Part shown: piece after piece, positions 13,421-20,853 of the stretch
Layout: the number at the start of each line of letters is the position of its first letter
How positions within the stretch are numbered: position 1 is the stretch's first letter
Virus record (IMG/VR): IMGVR_UViG_3300034020_000631
Coordinates: 1-36,453 of that record
DNA from: a virus
DNA: 36,453 bases
Reading direction: 5' to 3' (one strand)
Made by a program: the position numbers and the translations under genes
Notes under the pieces: generated by a model
Database searches by the model: none
Seen by the model: the letters and a program-made list of their open reading frames with translations, nothing else
What the model was told of the DNA's origin: nothing

Positions 13421-14566
13421 ATGTCTAAACAAAAACTACACGCTGATGTCGCCGAGCGTATATCTCGTGCTAAGACACAGCTAGTTATGAAATATCCGTT
13501 TTTCGGTATGTTGGCTCTCAACATGTCGTTTCGGATTGACGACAATCTCAACCCGCCAACTGCCGCGACTAACGGCAAAGAGATTATTTTCCACCCCGGT
13601 TTCATCCGCACACTGAACGACGCAGAAGTTTTGTTTCTCGTTGGGCATGAGGTTCTTCACCCGGTGCTGGAGCATATTTTGCGGCGTGGTTCGCGTGACC
13701 CATTCAAGTGGAACATTGCAGCTGACGTTGTCGTGAACCAAATCCTCACCGACGAACGGGTTGGTAAGATGCCGGATCACGGTGTTTTAGATGGCGATTT
13801 GTTTCGCAGAGGCGGCGGCGTTGTCGAAACTATCTATTCGCTGTTGCCGCAAGAAGACAACGAAGGCCGACAACCAGGGGATGGGCAACCCGGTTCATCT
13901 CTAGATAACTGCATGGATGCCCCTGGCGATGCGTCGCAACAGGCTGAATTGCAGGCAGACCTTAAGACCATGCTAGCACAAGCCGCACAGGTCGCTAAGA
14001 TGCGGGGCAACCTTAGTGAGGGTCTTAAACGCTTTGTCGAGGATACGCTTAACCCGCGCGTTGACTGGCGTGATGTCCTACACCGCTTTGTGGAGAAAGC
14101 CCGCACTGACGAACGCTCATTCTCGCGTGTCAATCGCCGCTTTTATTCGATGGGTCTGTGCATGCCGAGCGTTAGCGGTGAGGAAATGGGAGAACTTGTG
14201 GTCGCTGTGGATTGCTCCGGCTCTATTGGAAGCAATGAGCTTAATCAGTTTGCGACTGAGATTCGAACTATCCACCAGGATAGTAAACCAAGGGCGATTC
14301 ACGTTGTTTATTTCGACAGCAAGGTCTGCCATTACGACAAGTTTGACCAACAGGAGGACCCTTTTATTAAGCCGCACGGTGGCGGCGGAACGGCGTTCTC
14401 CCCTGTCATGCGGTATATCGAGGAGCACGAAATTACGCCGGTCGCGTGCGTATTCCTAACCGATTTGTGCTGTAGCGACTTCGGACCCCAACCAGATTAC
14501 CCAGTGTTATGGGTGTCCACACATTCCGACAAAGCCCCATGGGGCGAAGTTGTGATGATGAAATAA
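13421..14566 (+). CDS. HExxH metallopeptidase-VWA fusion (DUF2201-like)
   Basis: A 381-residue protein with two parts. The N-terminal half carries HEVLH at residues 76-80 within VLFLVGHEVLHPVLEH, a zinc-peptidase motif as in DUF2201_N. The C-terminal half is a VWA-like domain with a full metal-ion site: D264, S266 and S268 (DCSGS), T324 in GGGGTAF and D348 in FLTDLCC. A Gly/Gln/Asp-rich linker lies at about 145-175. VWA partners of MoxR ATPases bind clients, and the fused peptidase could process them. Whether it is proteolytically active is not known. It directly follows the DUF3150-like gene, with CGGAGAGAAC before the ATG. Confidence 0.85.
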   Translation: MSKQKLHADVAERISRAKTQLVMKYPFFGMLALNMSFRIDDNLNPPTAATNGKEIIFHPGFIRTLNDAEVLFLVGHEVLHPVLEHILRRGSRDPFKWNIAADVVVNQILTDERVGKMPDHGVLDGDLFRRGGGVVETIYSLLPQEDNEGRQPGDGQPGSSLDNCMDAPGDASQQAELQADLKTMLAQAAQVAKMRGNLSEGLKRFVEDTLNPRVDWRDVLHRFVEKARTDERSFSRVNRRFYSMGLCMPSVSGEEMGELVVAVDCSGSIGSNELNQFATEIRTIHQDSKPRAIHVVYFDSKVCHYDKFDQQEDPFIKPHGGGGTAFSPVMRYIEEHEITPVACVFLTDLCCSDFGPQPDYPVLWVSTHSDKAPWGEVVMMK

Positions 14567-14583
14567 CCAAAGGAGAAACATCT

Positions 14584-15327
14584 ATGACTGTTGTTGTTAT
14601 GTCGAACGAACTTATCCGCGCCGTTGTAGAAAATATCAATCGCCGGTTCCACGACGAGCATCTTAAAGTAGCAAAACCAGAAATCCCTCTACCTCAGTCT
14701 GCCAAAGAAGTGATGCGTTTACTTTATGGAGATAACGCAAAGAAAGTAGAGGAGGTTTACAACAACGAGCTTCTAAAAGACTTTTTTGCTACCGCAGTAT
14801 CTATTTATATTTGCGATGCGGCGTTTGAGCGCAAGTCTCATTTCCACGCTACCAACATCATAAAAAACATAAACGATAGAATTCCTATCCCAACCGGAAT
14901 TACAAGAACTACAATAACGACTCCGTCGATTCTATCACCTTATATCTCCAAGTACCAAATAGACGGGTCTTCGTGGCGGAGCGAAATGTCAGTTAGGCTT
15001 TTCGTTCTTAACGTACACGAATGGACTCCAATTCTAGAACCATGCCACGAATACGCTGATGCTCGTTTAGAAATCGATGGAAGACAGCAAGCGAGCGTTA
15101 GCGCAGCAGAAAAGATTATGCGCAGCCATCGGACGCTTAGTCCTGTTCTGCGTGAGTGGCCATCGCTGTGGGAGTTTCTGCCAGAGTACGCAAAGAACAA
15201 ACATGCACAGAAGTCACAGCGCAAATCGTCAGACTCAAGCATGCCAGCTATCGACGAGAGCGACAAAGCCGCTCTTGAACAGTTGGATTTGTCTGTTGCC
15301 GTCCAGAAGATGAAGGATAATGCCTGA
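14584..15327 (+). CDS. Hypothetical protein, 247 aa, after the VWA gene
   Basis: It starts MTVVVMSNELIRAVVENINR with AAAGGAG eight bases before the ATG at 14584. A longer in-frame start would lie inside the VWA gene. The N-terminal half is helical, the middle has beta character (residues about 100-160), and the end has SPVLREWPSLWEFLPEYAKN followed by a charged tail. A C-terminal 'WPxLWEFLP' pattern is seen in several uncharacterised phage proteins. I cannot assign a family. Its stop shares bases with the next start (TGATG), so the two unknowns are probably expressed together with the MoxR-VWA genes. Confidence 0.7.
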   Translation: MTVVVMSNELIRAVVENINRRFHDEHLKVAKPEIPLPQSAKEVMRLLYGDNAKKVEEVYNNELLKDFFATAVSIYICDAAFERKSHFHATNIIKNINDRIPIPTGITRTTITTPSILSPYISKYQIDGSSWRSEMSVRLFVLNVHEWTPILEPCHEYADARLEIDGRQQASVSAAEKIMRSHRTLSPVLREWPSLWEFLPEYAKNKHAQKSQRKSSDSSMPAIDESDKAALEQLDLSVAVQKMKDNA

Positions 15328-16088
15328 TGTCAGAGAACGCCCTCTACAAAAAGCTCAAAGATCAACTGTCTCGTGTCAGGAGCAAAAGCAAAGGACGTCC
15401 TGTAGGGTGTTACCGATACTGGATGGGCGATAACGAGTATATCTGTGTGGGTTATGACACAAAGGTTCGTAGTTATCCTATGTTGTTCATCACACCAAGT
15501 GGATTAGCATGGTTTTGTACCAACACGTATGTAACTTCTATTTCGTTTAGGAACACCCTGGAAAAGCTGGGATTCCCATGGGAGTTTAGGTACTCGATTT
15601 GTGGCGCGTCTAAAAGCAGCAAGTATATCGGTAAGGTGTTTTGGGACCGAGGCGCAGACAAAAAAGTTTATAAACTCGACGACGATCTGCGTTTGCAGAT
15701 TAGCGATAAAGACGGCGGGGCATTTGTTGTCGCCGGTAACTTAGCCGAAAAACGCAAGACAGCAAAAGATTACATCACAAATAAAGAAGCCCGCAAAGAA
15801 TACCTCGCTGGTCTTCGAGCGGTAAGGAAAGTCATTGGTGTGATGGATGCCGCGGGCGGGTTTGAGCATATCAATTCCGTGTCAGACAATCCCTACGAAT
15901 ATCTTTTACAGTCTATCATAGAAAAAGCACCGTGCGAAAAACTGCTAGGCTGTATAAAACGAGAACGCAGACGCAGCCACACATGGCCGTTTGGTATACT
16001 GACAGGCCTAGCCACATTTGATGCCCTACTTGACGCTAACAACAACCGACTGAAAATCCGCCGCGAATTGGGAGTGCTTGAAGAATGA
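15327..16088 (+). CDS. Hypothetical protein, 253 aa
   Basis: A basic protein (MSENALYKKLKDQLSRVRSK...) whose ATG overlaps the previous stop (TGATG). Beta-rich stretches such as MLFITPSGLAWFCTNTYVTS and LRLQISDKDGGAFVVAGNLA are followed by Lys/Arg-rich helices. Near the C-terminus are CEKLLGCIKRERRRSHTWPF and a helix ending RRELGVLEE. The basic surface would suit nucleic-acid binding, but there is no known motif. It overlaps the next gene by four bases (ATGA), continuing the coupled string from the MoxR operon. Confidence 0.7.
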   Translation: MSENALYKKLKDQLSRVRSKSKGRPVGCYRYWMGDNEYICVGYDTKVRSYPMLFITPSGLAWFCTNTYVTSISFRNTLEKLGFPWEFRYSICGASKSSKYIGKVFWDRGADKKVYKLDDDLRLQISDKDGGAFVVAGNLAEKRKTAKDYITNKEARKEYLAGLRAVRKVIGVMDAAGGFEHINSVSDNPYEYLLQSIIEKAPCEKLLGCIKRERRRSHTWPFGILTGLATFDALLDANNNRLKIRRELGVLEE

Positions 16089-16106
16089 GCGTAATTGTTT
16101 GGGACG
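16085..16106 (+). repeat. 22-bp duplicated gene start, copy 1
   Basis: The 22 bases from the ATG of this gene are identical to 16418-16439, the first codons of the HslV-like gene. Sequence before and after the block differs. The copy supplies a start codon and seven codons to an otherwise unrelated gene. Confidence 0.9.
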
Positions 16107-16411
16107 AGGCGCACGCGATGGCTTACAAGGACATTAGCCTGTTAACGAAAGAGCAAATTGAAGAAAACCTTGATATCATTAGGGCTTTTATTGTGTTGGA
16201 TCAGAATTGGGAACACGCGACTTGGGATAGCATTGCATTTAGACCGCATCGACCAAGCCAAATCGATGCAATCATAGAGGCAATTCGCAAGCGACAGCTA
16301 ACAGAAGATCTTAAATTCTGGATCATAGTCATGCGAGCAATCGGAGGGTCTTACTTGGACAGTTTTAATTTTATGGTTAGGTATTATCAGGTTTTGGAAC
16401 GGGGAGGCTAA
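16085..16411 (+). CDS. Small protein with borrowed N-terminus
   Basis: A 108-residue protein overlapping the previous stop by four bases (ATGA). Its first 22 bases, encoding MSVIVWD, are identical to the start of the HslV-like gene 333 bp downstream, after which the two differ completely. The remainder (a helical part with EENLDIIRAFIVLDQNWEHA, then EDLKFWIIVMRAIGGSYLDS) resembles the small-protein family at 10913 and 11186. MSVIVWD is native to the proteasome-like protein, so the start of this gene looks acquired. Function is unknown. Confidence 0.6.
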   Translation: MSVIVWDEAHAMAYKDISLLTKEQIEENLDIIRAFIVLDQNWEHATWDSIAFRPHRPSQIDAIIEAIRKRQLTEDLKFWIIVMRAIGGSYLDSFNFMVRYYQVLERGG

Positions 16412-16417
16412 CGAAAT

Positions 16418-16439
16418 ATGAGCGTAATTGTTTGGGACG
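16418..16439 (+). repeat. 22-bp duplicated gene start, copy 2
   Basis: Second copy of the block at 16085-16106. Here the encoded MSVIVWDG is followed by sequence that matches the rest of the proteasome-like family, so this is probably the source copy. Confidence 0.9.
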
Positions 16440-16864
16440 GACAGGTTCTTGTAACCGATAGAGCCGTGAATGATGGGACAAACCGTTGGGTGCTTCCTAA
16501 GATGTGGAAGGTTCGGGATGGGGTGCTCGCCGCCATCGGTCCTACCTTCGATGTGAACCGCTTCCTGGGTTGGTACAACAGCGACGGTCCTACGGCGGAG
16601 AAGTTTCCTACTTACAACGGGAGAGTAAATGCTGTGCTTGTTCGGGAGAAATCCCTGTTTCGATTTGACCATTTAGGCAATCAGGTCGAGCATGGTACCA
16701 ATAAGCTCGCCTTGGGAGAAGGTCGCGACTTTGCCTATGGGGCTCTAGCCCTGGGGCATACGGCCATCGAAGCCGTCAAGGCGGCGAACATGTATTCAAT
16801 AGTATGTGGTCTAGGTTTTCACGCTTACGACGCACAAACTGACCAGTGGCATGAAGGGGAATGA
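16418..16864 (+). CDS. HslV/proteasome-like Ntn hydrolase
   Basis: A 148-residue protein starting MSVIVWDGQVLVTDRAVNDG, with K28 in LPKMWKVRDGVLAAIG, VLVREKSLFRFDHLG, GEGRDFAYGALALGHTAIEA and a C-terminal VCGLGF. This is the compact pattern of phage proteins related to HslV and proteasome beta subunits (established fold signature). In the family the nucleophile is the residue after Met, usually Thr. Here it would be Ser2 after Met removal, with D14 and K28 as the likely partners. It may be an active peptidase or a non-proteolytic relative. It lies among small genes before the DNA polymerase. Substrate and any ATPase partner are unknown, though a MoxR ATPase is encoded nearby. Confidence 0.75.
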   Translation: MSVIVWDGQVLVTDRAVNDGTNRWVLPKMWKVRDGVLAAIGPTFDVNRFLGWYNSDGPTAEKFPTYNGRVNAVLVREKSLFRFDHLGNQVEHGTNKLALGEGRDFAYGALALGHTAIEAVKAANMYSIVCGLGFHAYDAQTDQWHEGE

Positions 16865-16867
16865 GTG

Positions 16868-17287
16868 ATGACCGCTAACCTGCCCACCTTCGAAGCCCTC
16901 CTTGCCCGCGTCGAAGGCGGGGAGGAAAATAGGGCTCTAGACGTAGAGATTGCACTGCATCTAAGCGGCGGCTCTTGCCGGTATTGCAACTCAGACGCCG
17001 TATGGCAATTCCGCTGGCAGGACGATTGCGAATGGGAACCATTGCCTCACTTCCTGTCCTCTTTCGATGCTGCCGTGGGCCTGTGCGAGCGCGTGAGGCC
17101 GGGGTGGGGCCGCATGATCCTGAAAGACGCCGACGGGCCGCGCGCGTTTGCCGGCCTGTTCCCGCCGGGGCCTGATCCGATCAAGTACAATGGCGAAGCC
17201 GGCGACGAACCCCGCGCCCTCGTTGCCGCTTTGATCCAAGCGGAGATCGCAGAGACAGAAGAGAGGAGATGGCATGACGCCAGCTAA
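16868..17287 (+). CDS. Phage ABA-sandwich domain protein
   Basis: A 139-residue protein starting MTANLPTFEALLARVEGGEE. The order 'helix - REL/ALDVEIALHL - aromatic loop - LSSFDAAVGLCERVRPGWGR - ...EPRALVAALIQAEIAETE' matches the phage ABA-sandwich family (recalled signature: Asp-rich helix, then SLDAALxLxERxxPGW, then an Ala-rich C-terminal helix). A Cys pair is in CRYCNSDAVW. GTG at 16865 is in frame, but the ATG at 16868 has AAGGGGA at better spacing. The G+C content is higher than in neighbouring genes, which could mean transfer. These proteins are widespread accessory genes of unknown function. It overlaps the next gene by 14 bases. Confidence 0.75.
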   Translation: MTANLPTFEALLARVEGGEENRALDVEIALHLSGGSCRYCNSDAVWQFRWQDDCEWEPLPHFLSSFDAAVGLCERVRPGWGRMILKDADGPRAFAGLFPPGPDPIKYNGEAGDEPRALVAALIQAEIAETEERRWHDAS

Positions 17288-17648
17288 CTTACGCAAACTT
17301 GCAGCAGATTTAGTATTCATAAAGGATACGCTCTATGCCGACGGACTCACAGCAAGTTCACTCTTGATCGCTAAAGCCCGCGAAGCGCTTTTCGACTACG
17401 CAAATGTTTTAGATGCGCAATCCGGGAACAACGTGGTGGTTGCTCCTATCGTTAGCCGTCTTGACGGCGATCCTAACTGGGTAATCCAGCAAGCAGCGTC
17501 TGAACCGTTGTCGTCCGTTGCCATTGTCGGTGAAGATTCTCAGGGTACAGAGTATTTTTTCTCTAACATGGCTGGCGGTCCCGAAGTACTATGGATGTTA
17601 GAGCGCGCCAAACTAAAGCTGTTGCGTGTAGTTGACGAGGAAAGATAG
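17274..17648 (+). CDS. Hypothetical protein, 124 aa
   Basis: It starts MTPANLRKLAADLVFIKDTL with GAGGAG seven bases before the ATG and overlaps the end of the ABA-sandwich gene. There is a helical N-terminal half, an Ala/Val-rich middle (NNVVVAPIVSRLDGDPNWVI) and a closing helix PEVLWMLERAKLKLLRVVDE. The central stretch loosely recalls ABA-sandwich or DUF551-like accessory proteins, but I do not assign it. No membrane or catalytic motif is seen. Confidence 0.6.
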   Translation: MTPANLRKLAADLVFIKDTLYADGLTASSLLIAKAREALFDYANVLDAQSGNNVVVAPIVSRLDGDPNWVIQQAASEPLSSVAIVGEDSQGTEYFFSNMAGGPEVLWMLERAKLKLLRVVDEER

Positions 17649-17657
17649 GAGATAGTT

Positions 17658-17891
17658 ATGAATCGACCCGTCGATGGACGAAAGAAAATTCTTCCAAGCG
17701 AACAAACCTTTAACGCTCGATTGTCCCGTAGGATTCAAGAGCACTGGGCAGAACAAGGATTCCCTGGCGCAGTAGAAGTCTATCTAGAACAAATCAAAAT
17801 CAATCCTCCAGTTTACGTGTTGGCCTCTAACATGGTTAACGGTCTTCCGCCACGCGAATATAGAAAACGTACTCAAACATTGGGTAAGTAA
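17658..17891 (+). CDS. Hypothetical protein, 77 aa, upstream of DNA polymerase
   Basis: A small basic protein (MNRPVDGRKKILPSEQTFNA...) with AGGAG seven bases before the ATG. It contains LSRRIQEHWAEQGFPGAVEV and ends REYRKRTQTLGK. It lies two bases before the polymerase start, which has only a weak ribosome-binding site of its own, so polymerase translation probably depends on this gene. The 'RIQxYWxxxG' segment recalls small phage DNA-binding or regulatory proteins, but no firm family is recognised. Confidence 0.65.
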   Translation: MNRPVDGRKKILPSEQTFNARLSRRIQEHWAEQGFPGAVEVYLEQIKINPPVYVLASNMVNGLPPREYRKRTQTLGK

Positions 17892-17893
17892 CC

Positions 17894-19708
17894 ATGGAAG
17901 TTGTCACTATCGATTTCGAAACCTACTATGACAAAGAATATTCCCTGCGAAATATGACAACTGAAAGCTATATCAGGGATATGCGGTTCGGAATTATTGG
18001 CGTCGCTATGAAACGCGGCGACGCCCCCGCCGAATGGTATAGCGGGCCAGATGTGTCCGGCTTTCTCAGGCAGGTGGATTATAGCAGCGTTGCTATCCTA
18101 TGCCACAACACCGTGTTCGATGGGGCTATTCTTTCCTGGCATCTTGGGATTAGGCCAAAGCTGTGGTTAGATACTATGTCAATGGCTCGCCCATTACACG
18201 GGCAGACGATTGGCTGCTCGCTTGCTGCGCTCGCTAAACATTATGGACTGCCCGACAAAGGGACAGCCGTAACACAAGCGCTAGGGAAGCGGCGGTTAGA
18301 CTTTACCGCAGCGGAGCTAACCCACTACGGGGAATACTGCGCCAACGACGCAGAGATTACCTACGCACTGTTTAAGAAGTTACGCAAATTTGTGCCTGTA
18401 TCAGAGATAAAACTTATTGATACGACAGTGCGTATGTTTATCGAACCAGTGTTTGAATTAGACCGGGATGTTTTGCTAGCCCATCTAAATGACGTACAGG
18501 ATAGGAAAAAAATCCTATTAAACAAACTGGGTGGTGGTAACGACGAAGCGTTAACTAAAGCCTTAATGAGCAACGATATCTTTGCCGACGTGCTACGTAA
18601 GATTGGCGTAGAACCGCCAATCAAGACTAGTCCCCGCACCAACAAACCAACATATGCTTTTGCAAAGACAGATAAGGGGTTCCAAGAACTTTTGGAGCAC
18701 GAGAATCCCCGTGTGCAGCATCTTGCAGCGGCTCGCGTAGGTATCAAATCTACTCTGGAAGAGACGCGCACCGAAGCTTTTCTTGGCGTGCAAGAGCGCG
18801 GCCCGCTTCCCATTTTGCTAAACTATTGGGGTGCCCACACAGGCCGCTATAGTGGCGGCGATAAGATGAACCTACAAAACTTACCCCGTAAAGGGGCGCT
18901 GCGTCGGTCTATGAAAGCGCCGGAGGGGTATGTTGTTATTACAAGCGATCTTGCGCAGATCGAAGCCCGCCTACTGGCTTACGTCGCTAGACAGGATGAT
19001 CTTATCGAGGCATTCGCTGAGGGCAAAGATGTATATTCTTTGTTTGCTTCGGAAGTCTATGGCCGCACTATCACAAAAGCCGACGAGACAGAACGCTTTC
19101 TAGGTAAGACGGCTATCCTCGGCCTCGGCTATTCGATGAGCGCTAATAAGTTCGTTGAGTCGGTACGTGTTCTATCTAAAAACAAAGTACACATTGAGGA
19201 TCAGACAGCGCAGCGCGTTGTTGCGCTTTACCGAAGTAAGAATTTCAAAATCCCTGCATTCTGGAACGCTTGCGGATTTGCTTTACGGGCCATGGCTTCT
19301 GGGTCGCATGGGCATATCGACTCGTCAGTCTGGCTTAAGTACGAAGCAAATAAACTGTACATGCCCAACGGCGTCCCGCTCATTTACTCGAACCTGCGTG
19401 GGTCCACCGATGGCTTTAGGTACGATAGCCGCAAAGGTGAGCAGTATATCTATGGCGGGAAGTTTGTAGAAAATATTATTCAGGCTCTTGCGCGACAGGC
19501 AATTGCTGACATGATGCTAGCTGCGGGTCAAAAATACCGCCCCGTTTTGCAAGTCCACGACGAAATCGTGTTCGTTGTGCCGGAACAAGAGCAGGATGAA
19601 GCGGTGTCGTTTATCCGTGGGGTTATGTCGCAAGCTCCTGCGTGGGCTCCGGGCTTACCCATCGCTTGCGAAATCGGTGTAGGGCCATCTTATGGCAGTG
19701 CAAAATGA
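17894..19708 (+). CDS. Family A DNA polymerase with 3'-5' exonuclease
   Basis: A 604-residue replicative polymerase. The N-terminal proofreading domain has Exo I D7/E9 (TIDFET), Exo II in NTVFDGA and Exo III in YCANDAEITY. The polymerase domain has HTGRYSGGDKMNLQNLPRKG, motif A with D352 (SDLAQIEARLLAY), motif B R401-x3-K405-x7-Y413 (RFLGKTAILGLGY) and motif C H555-D556-E557. There is no 5'-nuclease domain. The residue at the site equivalent to E. coli Phe762 is Leu409, a variant that has been associated with less hurried phage lifestyles. It follows the 77-aa gene by two bases and opens the replication module. Confidence 0.95.
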   Translation: MEVVTIDFETYYDKEYSLRNMTTESYIRDMRFGIIGVAMKRGDAPAEWYSGPDVSGFLRQVDYSSVAILCHNTVFDGAILSWHLGIRPKLWLDTMSMARPLHGQTIGCSLAALAKHYGLPDKGTAVTQALGKRRLDFTAAELTHYGEYCANDAEITYALFKKLRKFVPVSEIKLIDTTVRMFIEPVFELDRDVLLAHLNDVQDRKKILLNKLGGGNDEALTKALMSNDIFADVLRKIGVEPPIKTSPRTNKPTYAFAKTDKGFQELLEHENPRVQHLAAARVGIKSTLEETRTEAFLGVQERGPLPILLNYWGAHTGRYSGGDKMNLQNLPRKGALRRSMKAPEGYVVITSDLAQIEARLLAYVARQDDLIEAFAEGKDVYSLFASEVYGRTITKADETERFLGKTAILGLGYSMSANKFVESVRVLSKNKVHIEDQTAQRVVALYRSKNFKIPAFWNACGFALRAMASGSHGHIDSSVWLKYEANKLYMPNGVPLIYSNLRGSTDGFRYDSRKGEQYIYGGKFVENIIQALARQAIADMMLAAGQKYRPVLQVHDEIVFVVPEQEQDEAVSFIRGVMSQAPAWAPGLPIACEIGVGPSYGSAK

Positions 19709-19721
19709 GGAAAAAACAATG

Positions 19722-20192
19722 AATGCATTGGATGTTCGCTACTGGCGAGAGCGTTGTGAAGAGCTTGAAGAAGAGCTTAGGCAGCTTAAAGATAGCCACA
19801 ACCAATCGTTAGTTTACACCTCGCATATGATTAACGTATCGACTGGCGTTACTGGTCTTAAATGCTACATGCTTGCGTGGATGTACACTAACTACCCAAG
19901 AGTGCTTAGGAAAGACAACGATACCAGTGATATAATGGAATACTTACGGTCGTTTGTTCCTAGTATTACTAAGCAAGACTCACAGTCTAAGACCGCAGAC
20001 GTCCTTATTTGTAAGCTGCGTGATGCTATTGAGAGTCAGGGGGGAGAACGAAACTTTATTGTTACGATCCACAGCGAGGGGCATGCGCTTTCTCCGCAAG
20101 GGCGTGACTGGATTAAACAAAAAATCGAGGACTACGTTAGCAAATCGAAAATGGATTGGAGTAGCGAACATGCAGTCCTCTCCGACAGCTAA
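19722..20192 (+). CDS. Coiled-coil/winged-helix DNA-binding protein
   Basis: A 156-residue protein starting MNALDVRYWRERCEELEEEL. Residues 5-27 form a coiled coil. The C-terminal part, SKTADVLICKLRDAIESQGG followed by NFIVTIHSEGHAL, matches the recognition helix and wing of response-regulator-type winged-helix domains ('VDVxICRLRxKL...I.T..G.GYxL'). An ATG 30 bp upstream lies inside the polymerase gene, but GAGGA sits seven bases before 19722. Phages often carry such coiled-coil-plus-wHTH proteins in replication modules. It is a candidate binder of the iteron region or the 8010-8084 operators (inference only). It overlaps the next gene start by 23 bases. Confidence 0.7.
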   Translation, partial: NALDVRYWRERCEELEEELRQLKDSHNQSLVYTSHMINVSTGVTGLKCYMLAWMYTNYPRVLRKDNDTSDIMEYLRSFVPSITKQDSQSKTADVLICKLRDAIESQGGERNFIVTIHSEGHALSPQGRDWIKQKIEDYVSKSKMDWSSEHAVLSDS

Positions 20193-20853
20193 CATTCTCA
20201 GTCATTCGTTTTCTTCATTGAAGCAATACGAAACTTGCCCACGGCGTTACTACTACCAGCGTGTCTCAAAAGAAGTGAAAGACGCGCCCGGCGAGGCTAG
20301 TATTTATGGCGAGCGTGTTCATAAGCATATCGAAGAACGACTTGGGCCAGAAAGAAAACCTCTCCCACCGGAGGTTTCTAAGCACGAACAAATCTGCTTG
20401 GAGGTGGAGCGTGCTGCTGGCGGTTGCGAAATCATGGTTGAAAAAGAGCTAGTGCTTACACAAGAGCTAATCCCCACCACGTGGTTCGCACCTGACGCGT
20501 ACATTCGTACGAAGATTGATATGTTAGCAACCAAAAAAGATAGAGCTTTGGTTGTAGACTGGAAAACCGGAACACGCAGACCTGACTTTTTTCAGATGGA
20601 ACTATATGCGCTGCAAGTGTTCATTCATTACGAAGATGTTAGTTTTGTAACCGGCGCGTTTGTGTGGCTGCGTGATGAAAAGGTAGACAAAGAAGTATAT
20701 TCTAGAGAAGACGTACCGGGTTTATTAAAAAACATTACCGACCGTATTGAGCGTATCGAGCACTCGCTGGATGTGGGCGTGTGGCCAGCTAAACCAAGTG
20801 GGCTCTGCCGATACTGCCCCGCTCAGACAATCTGTGAATTTGCTAAAAGATAG
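20170..20853 (+). CDS. Cas4/RecB-like PD-(D/E)XK nuclease with Fe-S cysteines
   Basis: A 227-residue protein. Catalytic residues are D117 (TKIDML) and D130-W-K132 (VVDWKTG), with an upstream helix GERVHKHIEE. Four cysteines, C23 in ETCPRRYYY and C213, C216, C222 in the C-terminal CRYCPAQTIC, match the [4Fe-4S] site of Cas4 and AddB-type nucleases. It probably resects DNA ends in recombination or replication. The ATG at 20170 is chosen with GGAG upstream. The open frame extends further left, but that part overlaps the winged-helix gene. There is no CRISPR array or other cas gene, so a recombination role is preferred. Confidence 0.85.
   Translation: MQSSPTANILSHSFSSLKQYETCPRRYYYQRVSKEVKDAPGEASIYGERVHKHIEERLGPERKPLPPEVSKHEQICLEVERAAGGCEIMVEKELVLTQELIPTTWFAPDAYIRTKIDMLATKKDRALVVDWKTGTRRPDFFQMELYALQVFIHYEDVSFVTGAFVWLRDEKVDKEVYSREDVPGLLKNITDRIERIEHSLDVGVWPAKPSGLCRYCPAQTICEFAKR

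Noticed and set aside
19954-20169. 72-residue N-terminal extension of the Cas4-like nuclease
   Set aside because: The extension overlaps the winged-helix gene, shows no conserved features, and the ATG at 20170 has a ribosome-binding site and the expected family N-terminus.
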